A DNA stretch of 64,000 nt from an uncultured Dysosmobacter sp. (GCA_947625655.1 CANQPD010000017.1:1-64000), one strand, 5' to 3'; positions 17,033-25,594 are shown, counted from the first letter of the stretch. The notes: generated from the sequence alone by a model not told the origin. Translations and numbers: made by a program.

Positions 17033-17239
17033 CAGGCTGTCGAAAAAGTCCGCTGGACTTTTTCGACAGCCTGAACAATGCCTCGCTTTTTTGTCTGCTT
17101 TGCAGCCCAAAAAGCTACCGCTTCGCGGCGCAACGGGCTGCTGCCGCAGCCCTTTTGCAGGCATTCGATCCAACACGAGGGGGCTCCCGCCCCCTCGTAC
17201 TCCCCCTGAGAAACGGGACGCTTTTTCTCCAAACAGAGG
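17033..17239 (-). repeat. 3'-UTR repeat element, copy 2 (minus orientation)
   Basis: Inverted relative of 16437-16693 with the same block order. It closes with a perfect 19-bp hairpin (17033-17051 with 17055-17073, loop GCT). It lies downstream of the DUF1015 gene and in the same direction as that gene, as copy 1 does for XRE. It is flanked on both sides by identical 29-bp hairpins (17002-17030 and 17255-17283). Confidence 0.75.
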
Positions 17240-17254
17240 TTTTCGACAAGCCGG

Positions 17255-17283
17255 CCCGGACTGTGAAAAAATCACAGTCCGGG
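17255..17283 (-). terminator. Hairpin after DUF1015 gene, second identical copy
   Basis: Same 29 bases as 17002-17030, 22 nt after the DUF1015 stop. Twelve-bp perfect stem. The duplication of a terminator around the repeat suggests that the element was inserted within, or duplicated, a terminator. Confidence 0.6.
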
Positions 17284-17304
17284 CCAAATCTTTATCTTTT
17301 CGCT

Positions 17305-18585
17305 TTATTTGATCCTGCGGGCCTCCACATAGTACCGCTTGTCCTGGGCGTGGCCCATGGAGAAGGTCTTGCGGGGCAGCACGCCGTCGGCCATCACGGT
17401 CTTGAACAGCTGCTCCTTGCCCATGGCGGGCAGCTTGAAGCCGATGTTGCCGGGCTTCGCCCCCAGCTCGTCTGTCACCTCGTCGCCGTGGATGTAGTCC
17501 ACCTCGCCGCCGTGCTCCTTGATGTACGCATCGATGAACGCCTGGAGGGTGCCCACCGCCAGCTGGACCTTGGGGGCAGGGACGGTGAGAAAGCCGGCGC
17601 GGCCCGCGCAGGTATAGGCGACGGTGTGGCCCTCGCCCCGGCCCTCGTGGGCGCCGGGATAGAATGCCTTGAAAGCCTCCAGCACCTTCTCCGGCTCCAC
17701 GCCAAAGAGGACGCGGTGGATGGGCTCGAACTGCAGGGCGTCGTCGTGGTTGTTCACCACCTCCACCAGGGCATACCGGGCGGGCAGACTGGCCCACTCG
17801 CTCTCCGGCGTGACCCTCTTTAGGTTCTCGTAGCACTGCTTGGCGGTGGCCAGGGAGTGGTTGCCGTCGCCCACGGCGAACAGCAGCGGCGCGGCATCCT
17901 TCATGCCGTACTTCTTCTCCATCTCCGCAGCGCTGCAAAGGCCCTCCAGAGCATCCGCCGCGGCGTCCATCTGGGCCTCCGTCAGCTTCCAGCCCATCAG
18001 GTGGCCGCCGCCCTGCTGAAGGTCGAAGTCGTACAGCTTCTCCATGCCGGCGCTCTGGGCGGTCAGGGGCTCGATGACGGTGCGGCCGGGATCGTCGATC
18101 AGCAGCATAACGTGGGGCAGCTCAATGGGCGCGTCCTGCCGCACCCGGACCCGGGGCGGGATGCGGGAGAGCACCGTCCCCTCGGTGGCGCGGATCAGGG
18201 CGCCGCTGCCGGGGGTGAAATCATACTGGTCCAGATCCACCATGCCGACGAGTCCGTGGCGGACCCTGCCGTCGGACTGGGTGCGTTCAATATAAATGAG
18301 GGAGCCGGGCAGTGTCCGGAACACGCCGCCGTCCAGATACCGCTTCATGGAATCGTTGATGCCGGCGATGTGCTCGTCCACATCGGGGTCGTTCAGCCTG
18401 GCCTCCGGCAGGATCATCCGCAGCGTGGAAGGCGCATCGCCCACGGTCTCCTCCACCGCCTGCCAGTACTCCGGCTGGGAGGTAAACTGGTCGCAGGCCA
18501 CCACGGCCCACTTGGTCATGTCCGCATCCCTGGGGAGCAGGATATCGGCGGGGTAGAAGCCCAGCTTCTTGAATTTCTCGTTCAT
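17305..18585 (-). CDS. DUF1015-family protein
   Basis: 426 aa, full length for DUF1015 (PF06245). Family signatures are FYPADILLPRDADMTKWAVV at the N terminus, LRMILPEARL, IYIERTQSDGRVRHGLVG, and the conserved LLFAVGDGNHSLATAKQCYE block, which recalls a ligand-binding or catalytic centre. The biochemical role of the family is not established. It commonly neighbours serine-biosynthesis genes in Clostridia; here it is last in an operon with thrH and a 40-aa membrane protein, fitting that link. Confidence 0.9.
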   Translation of the reverse strand: MNEKFKKLGFYPADILLPRDADMTKWAVVACDQFTSQPEYWQAVEETVGDAPSTLRMILPEARLNDPDVDEHIAGINDSMKRYLDGGVFRTLPGSLIYIERTQSDGRVRHGLVGMVDLDQYDFTPGSGALIRATEGTVLSRIPPRVRVRQDAPIELPHVMLLIDDPGRTVIEPLTAQSAGMEKLYDFDLQQGGGHLMGWKLTEAQMDAAADALEGLCSAAEMEKKYGMKDAAPLLFAVGDGNHSLATAKQCYENLKRVTPESEWASLPARYALVEVVNNHDDALQFEPIHRVLFGVEPEKVLEAFKAFYPGAHEGRGEGHTVAYTCAGRAGFLTVPAPKVQLAVGTLQAFIDAYIKEHGGEVDYIHGDEVTDELGAKPGNIGFKLPAMGKEQLFKTVMADGVLPRKTFSMGHAQDKRYYVEARRIK

Positions 18586-18606
18586 ATGGCGTCTCCCTTC
18601 AAAATT

Positions 18607-18729
18607 TTATTTACGGAACTCCTGGATAGTCTTGACAACAATATAAATAATATAAGCGGCAAAGAGGACCAGCGGCGGGGCAATCCAGATGAGCAGCAGC
18701 ACATCGCCGAATATCTCATTGAAAAACAT
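18607..18729 (-). CDS. Small membrane protein, 40 aa, between thrH and DUF1015
   Basis: Sequence MFFNEIFGDVLLLIWIAPPL... with one strong membrane helix (residues ~9-33) and a polar end VVKTIQEFRK. GGAG lies 9 nt before the ATG. It lies 42 bases after the thrH stop and 21 bases before the DUF1015 start, i.e. it fits an operon gap neatly. No function can be assigned. Confidence 0.6.
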   Translation of the reverse strand: MFFNEIFGDVLLLIWIAPPLVLFAAYIIYIVVKTIQEFRK

Positions 18730-18771
18730 GGCAAACAGCTCCAAACCAGCCTTCCTCTTTTATCCGTTTTT

Positions 18772-19371
18772 TTACAGCGCCGCCTTGATGGCCGCCAGCA
18801 GGTCGCCGAACTCCTCAAAGGCGGGCAGCTCGGGGTGGTCGGCCTTGATCTTCTCCGTGCTCTTGAACAGGAAGCCTGCCTTGCTGGCCTGGATCATGCC
18901 CAGGTCGTTGTAGCTGTCGCCGCTGGCGATGGTCTCATACCCAATGGATTGCAGGGCCTTCACCGTGGTCAGCTTGGACTGGGGACAGCGCATGTTGAAG
19001 CCGGTGATCTCGCCGCTCTCCGCCACCTCCAGGGAGTTGCAGAAGATGGTGGGCCAGCCCAGCTTTTCCATCAGGGGCTTGGCGAACTCCTCAAAGGTGT
19101 CGCTGAGGATGATGACCTGGGTAAGGGCGCGCAGCTCGTCCAGAAATTCCCTGGCGCCGGGCAGCGGGTCGATCTTTGCAATGGTTGCCTGGATCTCCTT
19201 CAGGCCCAGGCCGTGCTCCTTCAAAATGCCCAGCCGCCAGCGCATCAGCTTGTCATAGTCCGGCTCGTCCCGGGTGGTGCGCTTCAGCTCCGGGATGCCG
19301 CTGGCCTCCGAGAAGGCAATCCAGATCTCCGGCACCAAAACGCCTTCCATATCCAGACATACAATGTTCAT
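18772..19371 (-). CDS. thrH: Bifunctional phosphoserine phosphatase / homoserine phosphotransferase (ThrH-type HAD protein)
   Basis: 199-aa HAD-superfamily enzyme. The N-terminal MNIVCLDMEGVLVPEIW has the ThrH signature D-M-E-G in place of the usual D-x-D, so the second acidic residue is Glu. Motif II Ser/Thr is in TQVIILSDTFEEF, and motif III/IV is GDSYNDLGMI with the Mg-binding aspartates. ATG at 19371 is preferred over a longer frame because GGGGGAAG precedes it. It probably finishes serine synthesis (phosphoserine to serine) and heads the operon with the 40-aa protein and DUF1015. Confidence 0.9.
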   Translation of the reverse strand: MNIVCLDMEGVLVPEIWIAFSEASGIPELKRTTRDEPDYDKLMRWRLGILKEHGLGLKEIQATIAKIDPLPGAREFLDELRALTQVIILSDTFEEFAKPLMEKLGWPTIFCNSLEVAESGEITGFNMRCPQSKLTTVKALQSIGYETIASGDSYNDLGMIQASKAGFLFKSTEKIKADHPELPAFEEFGDLLAAIKAAL

Positions 19372-19413
19372 ATATCTTCCCCCTATTGCAGCAATCTGCC
19401 TGATTTTTATACT

Positions 19414-19442
19414 ATTATACAATACCCCGCCGCCGCTTTCAA
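19414..19442 (-). promoter_or_regulatory. Promoter of the thrH operon
   Basis: Minus strand TTGAAA (19442-19437), 17-nt spacer, TATAAT (19419-19414). About 40 nt upstream of the ATG. Confidence 0.8.
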
Positions 19443-19554
19443 TCCTATTTTCAAAAACGCGCCGGATAGGTCAACCTTTTCCGCGCATATTTCCCGGCAA
19501 AGCGGATATCCTACGGGCATATCCCCTGGTCAAGGTTTGAATGGAGGTTTATCC

Positions 19555-19776
19555 ATGGTAATCGACAAGATCGCGCTGGCACTGGCCATCATCGGCGCTC
19601 TGAACTGGGGCGGCATCGGGCTGTTTGGCTTCGATACGGTGGCTTTCCTGTGCGGCGGACAGCTGAGCGCTCTGGCCCGCGTCATCTACGCCCTGGTGGG
19701 GCTGGCGGGCCTTTGGTGCATCACCCTGCCGTTCCGCCATGAGGAAGAGACCGGCCAGACCCCTCACATGGCATGA
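19555..19776 (+). CDS. DUF378-family membrane protein (YuzA-like)
   Basis: 73 aa with two membrane helices. DKIALALAIIGALNWGGIGL is the conserved DUF378 start (A-L-x-x-x-G-A-L-N-W-G), followed by a second helix ALARVIYALVGLAGLWCITL. Family function unknown. TGGAGGTT lies 7 nt before the ATG. Single-gene unit between divergent thrH and a convergent antiporter gene. Confidence 0.9.
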   Translation: MVIDKIALALAIIGALNWGGIGLFGFDTVAFLCGGQLSALARVIYALVGLAGLWCITLPFRHEEETGQTPHMA

Positions 19777-19789
19777 AAAGCAATATGAA

Positions 19790-19823
19790 CAGAGGAGGGA
19801 CGCCTGACGGCGCCCCTCCTCTG
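19790..19823. terminator. Terminator between the convergent DUF378 and antiporter genes
   Basis: Arms 19790-19804 and 19809-19823 pair with a single mismatch, loop TGAC. Confidence 0.7.
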
Positions 19824-19832
19824 CTCCTTCGG

Positions 19833-21128
19833 TTATTCCCCGTCCTTCTTTTTCTCCATCAGCTTCCGGTTCTGCTCCAGCAGATGGGCGGACACGATGT
19901 CCAGCTGTTCCACTTCGCGGTAATGGTCTGCGAGGCTGTTCTCCTGCATGGAGGCCTCCGCCCCGCCGCGGAACACCAGCTTCAGCAGCACCGGCGTCAA
20001 AATCGCGCAGCCCACCACCGTGATGATGACCGGCGTCATCATCGTCTGGCTGAGGACCCCCATGGAGAGCCCCCGGTTGGCGACGATCAGCGCCACCTCG
20101 CCGCGGCAGGCCATGCCCGCGCCCACCTGGATGCACTCCTGTCCGCGGAAGCCGCAGAGCTTCGCCCCCAGGCCGCAGCCGATGATCTTGGACAGGATGG
20201 CCACCGCCAGCAGCAAAAGGGAAAATACCAGCAGGCTGCCGTTCAGCTCCGGCAGGACCACCTGGATGCCGATGCCCGCGAAAAATACCGGCGTCAGCAG
20301 CAGATAGCTCAGCGGCTCGAATTTGGACTGGATATACTTGGCCTTGGGGGTGGCCGCAATGACAAGGCCCGCGGTAAAGGCGCCGATGATATCCGCCACG
20401 CCGAAAAATTCCTCGGCGCAATAGGCCAGCAGCAGGCACAGCACAAAGGCCAGCACCGGGTAGCGGCGCAGATTCCTTCCGTCCGCCCTGGAGATCATCC
20501 AGCGGAAAAAGCGGACGGCGCCAAAAGCGGCCGCGGCGGCGAACACGAAAAACAGCGCGATCTTCAGCAGCACCACCGGCAGGTCCGTCCCCTGTCCGGC
20601 AAAGCTGGTGACGACCGTCAGGGCGATCAGCCCCAGTACATCGTCGATCAGGGCGGCGGCCAGAATGGTGCCGCCCACCTTGGTATCCAGACGGCCCAGC
20701 TCCTTCAGGGTCTCCACGGTGATGCTGACGGAAGTGGCCGTCAGTATGGTGCCCAAAAAGACGCATTCCAGCAGATCCGCCCCGGGCAGCCAGCCCGCCG
20801 CACCCGCCAGATAGCCGAAGGCAGTGCCCATGGCCAGCGGCACCAGCACGCCGCACAGAGCCACAAAAAAGCCGGCCTTTCCGGCGTCCCGCAGCTCCCG
20901 CAGGTCCGTTCCCATTCCGGCGGTGAACAGGATCACGATGACCCCCAGCTCGCTGAGCTGGGTGAGGAATTCCGTCTCCGTCAAAACGTTCAGCATGGCG
21001 GGGCCCAGGATCAGACCCGCCAGCAGCGCGCCCACCACCTGGGGCATCTGGAACCTCCGGGTCAGGATCCCCAGGATCTTCGTACTCAACAGGATCAGGG
21101 CGAGATCCAGCAGATAATGATAGGACAT
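19833..21128 (-). CDS. Cation:proton antiporter (CPA2 / KefB-like)
   Basis: 431 aa, 11-13 membrane helices, monovalent cation/H+ exchanger fold. Recognised by LLSTKILGILTRRFQMPQVV GALLAGLILGPA at the start, the middle ALIDDVLGLIALTV with the ion-binding Asp pair, and GAGMACRGEVALIVANRGL near the end (RGEVALI is typical of CPA2). No TrkA-N domain; a short charged tail ends the protein. ATG at 21128 is chosen with AGAGGTG upstream rather than a GTG nine bases earlier that overlaps that site. Likely pH or Na+/K+ homeostasis. Confidence 0.9.
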   Translation of the reverse strand: MSYHYLLDLALILLSTKILGILTRRFQMPQVVGALLAGLILGPAMLNVLTETEFLTQLSELGVIVILFTAGMGTDLRELRDAGKAGFFVALCGVLVPLAMGTAFGYLAGAAGWLPGADLLECVFLGTILTATSVSITVETLKELGRLDTKVGGTILAAALIDDVLGLIALTVVTSFAGQGTDLPVVLLKIALFFVFAAAAAFGAVRFFRWMISRADGRNLRRYPVLAFVLCLLLAYCAEEFFGVADIIGAFTAGLVIAATPKAKYIQSKFEPLSYLLLTPVFFAGIGIQVVLPELNGSLLVFSLLLLAVAILSKIIGCGLGAKLCGFRGQECIQVGAGMACRGEVALIVANRGLSMGVLSQTMMTPVIITVVGCAILTPVLLKLVFRGGAEASMQENSLADHYREVEQLDIVSAHLLEQNRKLMEKKKDGE

Positions 21129-21276
21129 ACAAATCACCTCTTACAAACTGGGCAGCCTCCGGCTGTCCGCAATCGATTACTTTTCTCTTTGAGCCTCTAT
21201 TGTAGTCCTTTTAAACGGCTTTTCAAGCGCAGAAACCCACAAAAAGCGCCTGTCCCGCTTTTGGGATATTTGGCAA

Positions 21277-21304
21277 AAAGACCGCCGGCACGCCGGCGGT
21301 CTTT
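21277..21304 (-). terminator. Terminator of the mrnC-rqcH operon
   Basis: Thirteen-bp arms 21277-21289 and 21292-21304 followed on the minus strand by TTTTTGCC; 11 nt after the rqcH stop. Confidence 0.85.
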
Positions 21305-21314
21305 CACACGCTCT

Positions 21315-23066
21315 TCACTTGACAAGCAGCCGCTTGACCAACGCCTCGTCCGGGGTGACGTTCACCGTCTGGCAGGTCTGGTAAACGACCATGCCGGGGC
21401 GGGCCCCGGCGGGCTTCTTCACATATTTCACCGGCGTATAATCCACCGGGACGTTTCCGCTCTCCCTGGCGCGGGAATAGTAGGCGGCCAGCTTGGCGGC
21501 CTCCACGATGGTGTCGTCGTCCGGCGTCCGTCCCCCGGTGCACAGGATGACGTGGGAGCCGTGGATCTTCTGGGTGTGGAGCCAGAGATCCCGGTGGTCC
21601 GCGTCCCTCAGCGTCAGCTTGTCGTTTTGATGATTGTTGCGGCCCACCAGCACCCGGAAGCCGCTGGTGGTGCGGAACTCCCGGGGCTTCGCCGTCCGCT
21701 TCAGCTCTTTTTTGCCCTTTCCCTGCTTGCGCAGGAAACCGGCCTCCTTCAGTTCATTGCGGATGTCGATGAAATCCTGCTCCGTCTCGGCGTGCTCGGT
21801 CTCCTCCAGCACGCTCTCCAGATACTCCAGATCCCGCCGGGCAATCTCCATCTGCTGCCGGAGATACTTCTCGGCGGTCTTGGCCTTGGTGTAGCGCTTG
21901 TAGTATTTGGCGGCGTTCTGCTGGGGCGTCAGCAGCGGGTCCAGCTGGATGGTGACGGATGCGCCGCTCTCGTCATAAAAATTCTCGCAGGTCAGGCTGC
22001 TCTGCCCCCGCTCCATCCGGTAGAGGTTGGAGGTGATGAGGTCGCCGCAGACCCGCAGCGCGTCCCGGTCCTGGGTGGCGGCGTAGTCCTTTTCCTGCAG
22101 CGCCAGCTTCCGCCGCAGCCGGTCCCGGGCGGTGGCGGCGGTGCGGATGAGATCCGCGCCCCGCTGGCGCACCCGCTCCTGCCGCTCCCGGGCCTCGTAA
22201 AAGCTGTCCAGCAGCTCTGAGAAGCTGCCGCAGCGCTCCACCTCCATGGCGGAGCCATACTGGGTGATGGGCAGGCAGGCGAATTCCACCGGGCGGCCCT
22301 CCTGCTTCAGGCAGAACGGCGTGAAGCGATTTTCCTGTATCGCGCTGATAAAGCCCTGCATCTCTTCCCAGAAACGGCCGGCAGAGGCCGGATCCAGCGC
22401 AAAGATGCGGCTGTCCGTCTCCCCCGTCGTCCGGAAGGCCAGCTCCCGGGCCATCAGGGGGGAGACACCGAAATAATGGTCCAGCAAAAAGGCGTCCAGC
22501 TGCCGCTCCGGGTTGGCGGCGGCCAGCTTCTCCCGGAAGCCGTCCTCCGTCTCCTCCGTCACCGGCAGGCGGCCGGCGGAGGCAGGCGGCTCATAGTAAA
22601 GCCCCGGCAGCACCTGCCGCGCGGCGGACATGTCCGCGTCCACCCGGCGCATGCAGTCGATGATCCGGCCCTCGCCGTCCAGCAGGATCAGGTTGGAGCG
22701 GCGGCCCATGGCCTCCAGCACCAGCGTCCGCTTTCCCGGCTGGCCGAAGTCGTCGGTGATATCCAGCTCCAGCCGCACCAGCCGCTCCAGGGGCGGCTGC
22801 ACGATGTCCGCCACCCGCGCCCCCACCAGATGCTTGCGCAGCAGCATGCAGAACATGGGCGGCTCCGCCGGGTTGTCCCGGCTGAGCTCCGTCAGCTGGA
22901 TGCGGGGCGCGTTGGCTCCGGCGTTCAGCAGCAGGCGCTGATTGCCCCGCAGCAGCAGGATCACCTGATCCCGGGCGGGCTGCTGGACCTTGTCGATGCG
23001 CAGGCCCAGCAGCCGGGGCCGCAGCTCCCCCACCACCGCCTGTAAACAGATCGCGTCCAGTGCCAT
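21315..23066 (-). CDS. rqcH: NFACT-family ribosome quality-control protein RqcH
   Basis: 583 aa. It binds stalled 50S subunits with peptidyl-tRNA and recruits tRNA-Ala to add C-terminal Ala tails that mark the chain for degradation. NFACT-N at residues 1-~250 (start MALDAICLQAVVGELRPRLL), a helical and coiled-coil middle (~260-440), and NFACT-R at ~450-560 with DLWLHTQKIHGSHVIL and a Tyr-Thr-rich region. Many annotations call it fibronectin-binding protein; the ribosome role is established for Bacillus RqcH. Its start overlaps the mrnC stop by one base. Confidence 0.95.
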   Translation of the reverse strand: MALDAICLQAVVGELRPRLLGLRIDKVQQPARDQVILLLRGNQRLLLNAGANAPRIQLTELSRDNPAEPPMFCMLLRKHLVGARVADIVQPPLERLVRLELDITDDFGQPGKRTLVLEAMGRRSNLILLDGEGRIIDCMRRVDADMSAARQVLPGLYYEPPASAGRLPVTEETEDGFREKLAAANPERQLDAFLLDHYFGVSPLMARELAFRTTGETDSRIFALDPASAGRFWEEMQGFISAIQENRFTPFCLKQEGRPVEFACLPITQYGSAMEVERCGSFSELLDSFYEARERQERVRQRGADLIRTAATARDRLRRKLALQEKDYAATQDRDALRVCGDLITSNLYRMERGQSSLTCENFYDESGASVTIQLDPLLTPQQNAAKYYKRYTKAKTAEKYLRQQMEIARRDLEYLESVLEETEHAETEQDFIDIRNELKEAGFLRKQGKGKKELKRTAKPREFRTTSGFRVLVGRNNHQNDKLTLRDADHRDLWLHTQKIHGSHVILCTGGRTPDDDTIVEAAKLAAYYSRARESGNVPVDYTPVKYVKKPAGARPGMVVYQTCQTVNVTPDEALVKRLLVK

Positions 23067-23473
23067 CAGTCAGTTTCCTCCATCATCTTGCAGAACAATT
23101 CGTTGATGCGGCTCTTCTCGCCCCGCAGGTACAGCCAGCCCAGCAGGGCCTCCAGCGCCGTGGCCTCCCCGTACTGCGCCCGGCTGGCGTGGCCGGGGAC
23201 GGTGTGGACCTGGGCGTTGCGGCCCCGCTTGAATACGGCCAGCTCCGTCTCCGTCAGCAGCGGCAGGATGCGCTCCGCCTTTTCCGCCTGGGATTCCGCG
23301 CACACCAGCCGGATGGTGGCCTGATGCAGTCCCTTTCCGGTGGCCTTGCCGTGGGCGCACAGCCAGCCGCGGACCAGGATCTCAAAGACCGCGTCCCCCA
23401 TATGGGCCAGACCGATGGAACTGATGGCGCGGAGCTGGTCATCGCTCAGGCGGGGTTCAAAATAGTTTTCCAT
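23066..23473 (-). CDS. mrnC: Mini-ribonuclease III
   Basis: 135 aa, an RNase III catalytic domain without the double-stranded RNA-binding domain; it matures 23S rRNA ends. The signature IGLAHMGDAVFEILVRGWL holds catalytic Asp, and ALEALLGWLYLRGEKSRINE holds the second acidic site (E). Normal size. A promoter lies just upstream at 23510-23538. The TGATG stop-start overlap ties it to rqcH. Confidence 0.96.
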   Translation of the reverse strand: MENYFEPRLSDDQLRAISSIGLAHMGDAVFEILVRGWLCAHGKATGKGLHQATIRLVCAESQAEKAERILPLLTETELAVFKRGRNAQVHTVPGHASRAQYGEATALEALLGWLYLRGEKSRINELFCKMMEETD

Positions 23474-23509
23474 AGGGTTCTCCTTGTGGTTTTCACGATT
23501 TGGAGAAGA

Positions 23510-23538
23510 TTATACCACGGTCCGGGCGGTTTGTCATC
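23510..23538 (-). promoter_or_regulatory. Promoter of mrnC-rqcH
   Basis: Minus strand ATGACA (23538-23533), 17-nt spacer, TATAAT (23515-23510). Confidence 0.65.
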
Positions 23539-23667
23539 CCTCATCGTCCCCTTCCTCTGCGCTTTCAAAGGATTGAAAAGGGTAACAATCCGGTGACAAA
23601 GCCGCCAAAGCCCTTGTACGGCCATCCCCCCATATGATACGATGGCTAAAACGTTTCAGGAGGCCCT

Positions 23668-24216
23668 ATGAAACTCCGCTCCAAAATCTATCAGACCTGC
23701 TTCCTCTGCTTCCTCCTCTACGCCCTGTTTGGCTGGCTGTACGAGGTCTTTCTGGAGGTCGTCGTCTACCGCTGGGGCTACTCGGACCGGGGTGTCCTGT
23801 TTGGTCCCTGGTGCCCGGTCTACGGCGTGGGGGCCATAGCCCTCCTGCTGTGTTTCCGCCCCCTGCTGCGCCGCTGGGAGCCGCCCTGGCTGCGATGGGC
23901 AAAGCCGTTTCTTCTGTTTCTCGGCTGCATGGTGGTGGCCACCGCCATCGAGCTGGCCGCCAGCTATCTGCTGGAGGCTCTCACCGGCGCCTGGCCCTGG
24001 CAGACCTATGCGGACTATACTGTCAACTTCCAGGGGCGCGTCGCCCTGTCCCCCTCCCTGCGCTTCGGCCTGGGCGGGCTGCTGTTTCTCTATGTCTTGC
24101 AGCCCCTGTTTGAGCGCCTGATCGGGAGGCTTTCCGACAGGGGGCGGACGGTCTGCTTCCGCTGCGCTCTGGCGGTGTTTCTGGCAGACTGCTGTGCCAC
24201 ACTGCTCCTCTCCTGA
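23668..24216 (+). CDS. CmpB-type putative membrane transporter subunit (PF06541-like)
   Basis: 182 aa, four to five membrane helices. Family marks: FLLYALFGWLYEVFLEVVVY in helix 1, then GVLFGPWCPVYGVGA and the later ELAASYLLE ... WPWQTYADYTVNFQGRVALS. These proteins are annotated as type IV ABC-transporter permease-like but no ATPase is adjacent, so the transport role is uncertain. ATG follows CAGGAGG at 7 nt. Single-gene unit. Confidence 0.8.
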   Translation: MKLRSKIYQTCFLCFLLYALFGWLYEVFLEVVVYRWGYSDRGVLFGPWCPVYGVGAIALLLCFRPLLRRWEPPWLRWAKPFLLFLGCMVVATAIELAASYLLEALTGAWPWQTYADYTVNFQGRVALSPSLRFGLGGLLFLYVLQPLFERLIGRLSDRGRTVCFRCALAVFLADCCATLLLS

Positions 24217-24222
24217 CGAAAA

Positions 24223-24252
24223 GCGCCCCGGGTCCTTTCGGACCCGGGGCGC
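24223..24252. terminator. Bidirectional terminator
   Basis: Perfect 13-bp stem 24223-24235 with 24240-24252, loop TTTC; serves the CmpB-like gene (plus) and the Cys-rich small gene (minus). Confidence 0.85.
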
Positions 24253-24275
24253 CGGTTTCATTCGTTTGTAAGAGA

Positions 24276-24419
24276 TCAGCAGCAGGAATTGCTGCCGCAG
24301 CCGTTGTTGCAGCCGCAGCCGCCCCAGCCGTTGTTCCCGTTGCCGCAGCAGCACCAAATGATGATCAGCAGAATGATGATCCAGCAGCAGCTGCCGCCGC
24401 CAAAGCCGTTATTGCACAT
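24276..24419 (-). CDS. Cys/Gly/Asn-rich small membrane protein, 47 aa
   Basis: Starts MCNNGFGGGSCCWIIILLII; one membrane helix (residues ~13-22) then a CCC cluster and a Gly/Asn/Cys-rich tail with ten cysteines in all. Similar short proteins are common in Clostridia and are sometimes compared with YjcZ-type sporulation proteins. A strong AGGAGG lies 8 nt before the ATG. The leader holds a 7-bp hairpin at 24443-24459. Function unknown. Confidence 0.7.
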   Translation of the reverse strand: MCNNGFGGGSCCWIIILLIIIWCCCGNGNNGWGGCGCNNGCGSNSCC

Positions 24420-24442
24420 ATGGGGACCTCCTATGAAATGTT

Positions 24443-24459
24443 GACCGATCAAATCGGTC
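24443..24459 (-). promoter_or_regulatory. Hairpin / operator in the leader of the Cys-rich gene
   Basis: GACCGAT (24443-24449) and ATCGGTC (24453-24459) form a perfect 7-bp inverted repeat, 24 nt before the start codon. Operator or leader hairpin not resolved. Confidence 0.4.
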
Positions 24460-24502
24460 TCACCCCATAGTATGCGTTCCCCCTCCGGGGGTGCCTGGGA
24501 AT

Positions 24503-25594
24503 TTACAGCCGCCAGCCCGTCACCATAGCCCGGGCCGTCTCCCGCTCTTCACTGGTAAAAACGCCCTTTTCGCGCAAAAGGTCTCCCAGCGTCCGGCTGC
24601 CATCCGGCAGCGCCGCGTCCAGCGCGTAATAAGAGATGTACACCAGCTCCGCCCGGAGGAACGTATCCGTCTGCAGCATGGAGACCTCGCCGGCAGTCAG
24701 GACCCCGGCGGCCTGGGCGCGGGTCAGCGCATCTGACAGGTCGGTGTTGGCGGAAGAGCTGTATCCCATGGCCCGGAGGACAAATTCCGTATACTGGTAG
24801 GCGTTGACGCTCCCGGCGGGCTTGAACTGTGTGGCGCTGTACCCGTTGGTATAGCCCCTGCTGTACGCGTAACCCACATATTTTTCCGCGTCGGAGCCCT
24901 TGGCGATGTCCGTAAAGGGTGTGGCGCCGGTCCAGGCCAGGGCCTGCTCCTCCTCCCCCAGGACCCGGATAAACATGATCAGGGCCTGCAGGCGGGTAGG
25001 CGCGGCCTCCAGATCGAAGCCCTCGCCGTAGCCTGTCAAGCTGCCCTTGAACAGCCGCATGGCCTTCAGGGCGGAGGCCATGGCGTTATAATCCACCGTG
25101 CCGGAGTAGCTGAATGCGGCGTTTCCCTGATAGTCCATGACCGCTGTCTTGCTGGTGACCGTAAAATCCGCGGAGGTATCCTCCGCCACGATATAGCGGT
25201 GTCTGGCGCTCAGCGCGGAGCCGCTGGCCGCCACGGTCCCCGTGGTGGCATCCACCACCGCGCCGGAGGCATAGGTGACCTGTCCGCCGCCGGCCAGGAG
25301 CATCACGTTGGTGCCGGTGGTCCCCCGCAGCACGTCGTCCTTCTTCAGCCGGGTCTCCGTCCAGGTGGCGGCGGTGCCGGCGGTTGCGGTCCCGGAGCCC
25401 TCCGCGCCGTCCAGCAGCGCTTTGTCCGAGATGTCCAGCCGCTCGTCCACGCGGCTTTCCACCTGGCTGGTGAAGGTGCCGTTGAGATAGGACAGCGACG
25501 CCAGCGGGTCTCCCGCGCCGCCGGCCGCAAAGGCCCACACGGCGGCGGCCATCAGCATGCAAAGCGGTATCAGGACCGCGATCTTTCTCTTCAT
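24503..25594 (-). CDS. Secreted S-layer homology (SLH) domain protein
   Basis: 363 aa. Signal peptide at residues 1-24 (AVLIPLCMLMAAAVWAFA). Residues ~60-160 are beta-rich (VLRGTTGTNVMLLAGGGQVT) with no recognised family. From ~175 to the end are SLH-like repeats: TRLQALIMFIRVLGEEEQAL, TPFTDIAKGSDAEKYVGYAY, GYSATQFKPAGSVNAYQYTE, then a third degenerate unit. SLH domains attach proteins to pyruvylated secondary wall polymer. Likely surface-bound; partner unknown. It starts 53 bases after the rex stop and may share its transcript. Confidence 0.85.
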   Translation of the reverse strand: MKRKIAVLIPLCMLMAAAVWAFAAGGAGDPLASLSYLNGTFTSQVESRVDERLDISDKALLDGAEGSGTATAGTAATWTETRLKKDDVLRGTTGTNVMLLAGGGQVTYASGAVVDATTGTVAASGSALSARHRYIVAEDTSADFTVTSKTAVMDYQGNAAFSYSGTVDYNAMASALKAMRLFKGSLTGYGEGFDLEAAPTRLQALIMFIRVLGEEEQALAWTGATPFTDIAKGSDAEKYVGYAYSRGYTNGYSATQFKPAGSVNAYQYTEFVLRAMGYSSSANTDLSDALTRAQAAGVLTAGEVSMLQTDTFLRAELVYISYYALDAALPDGSRTLGDLLREKGVFTSEERETARAMVTGWRL

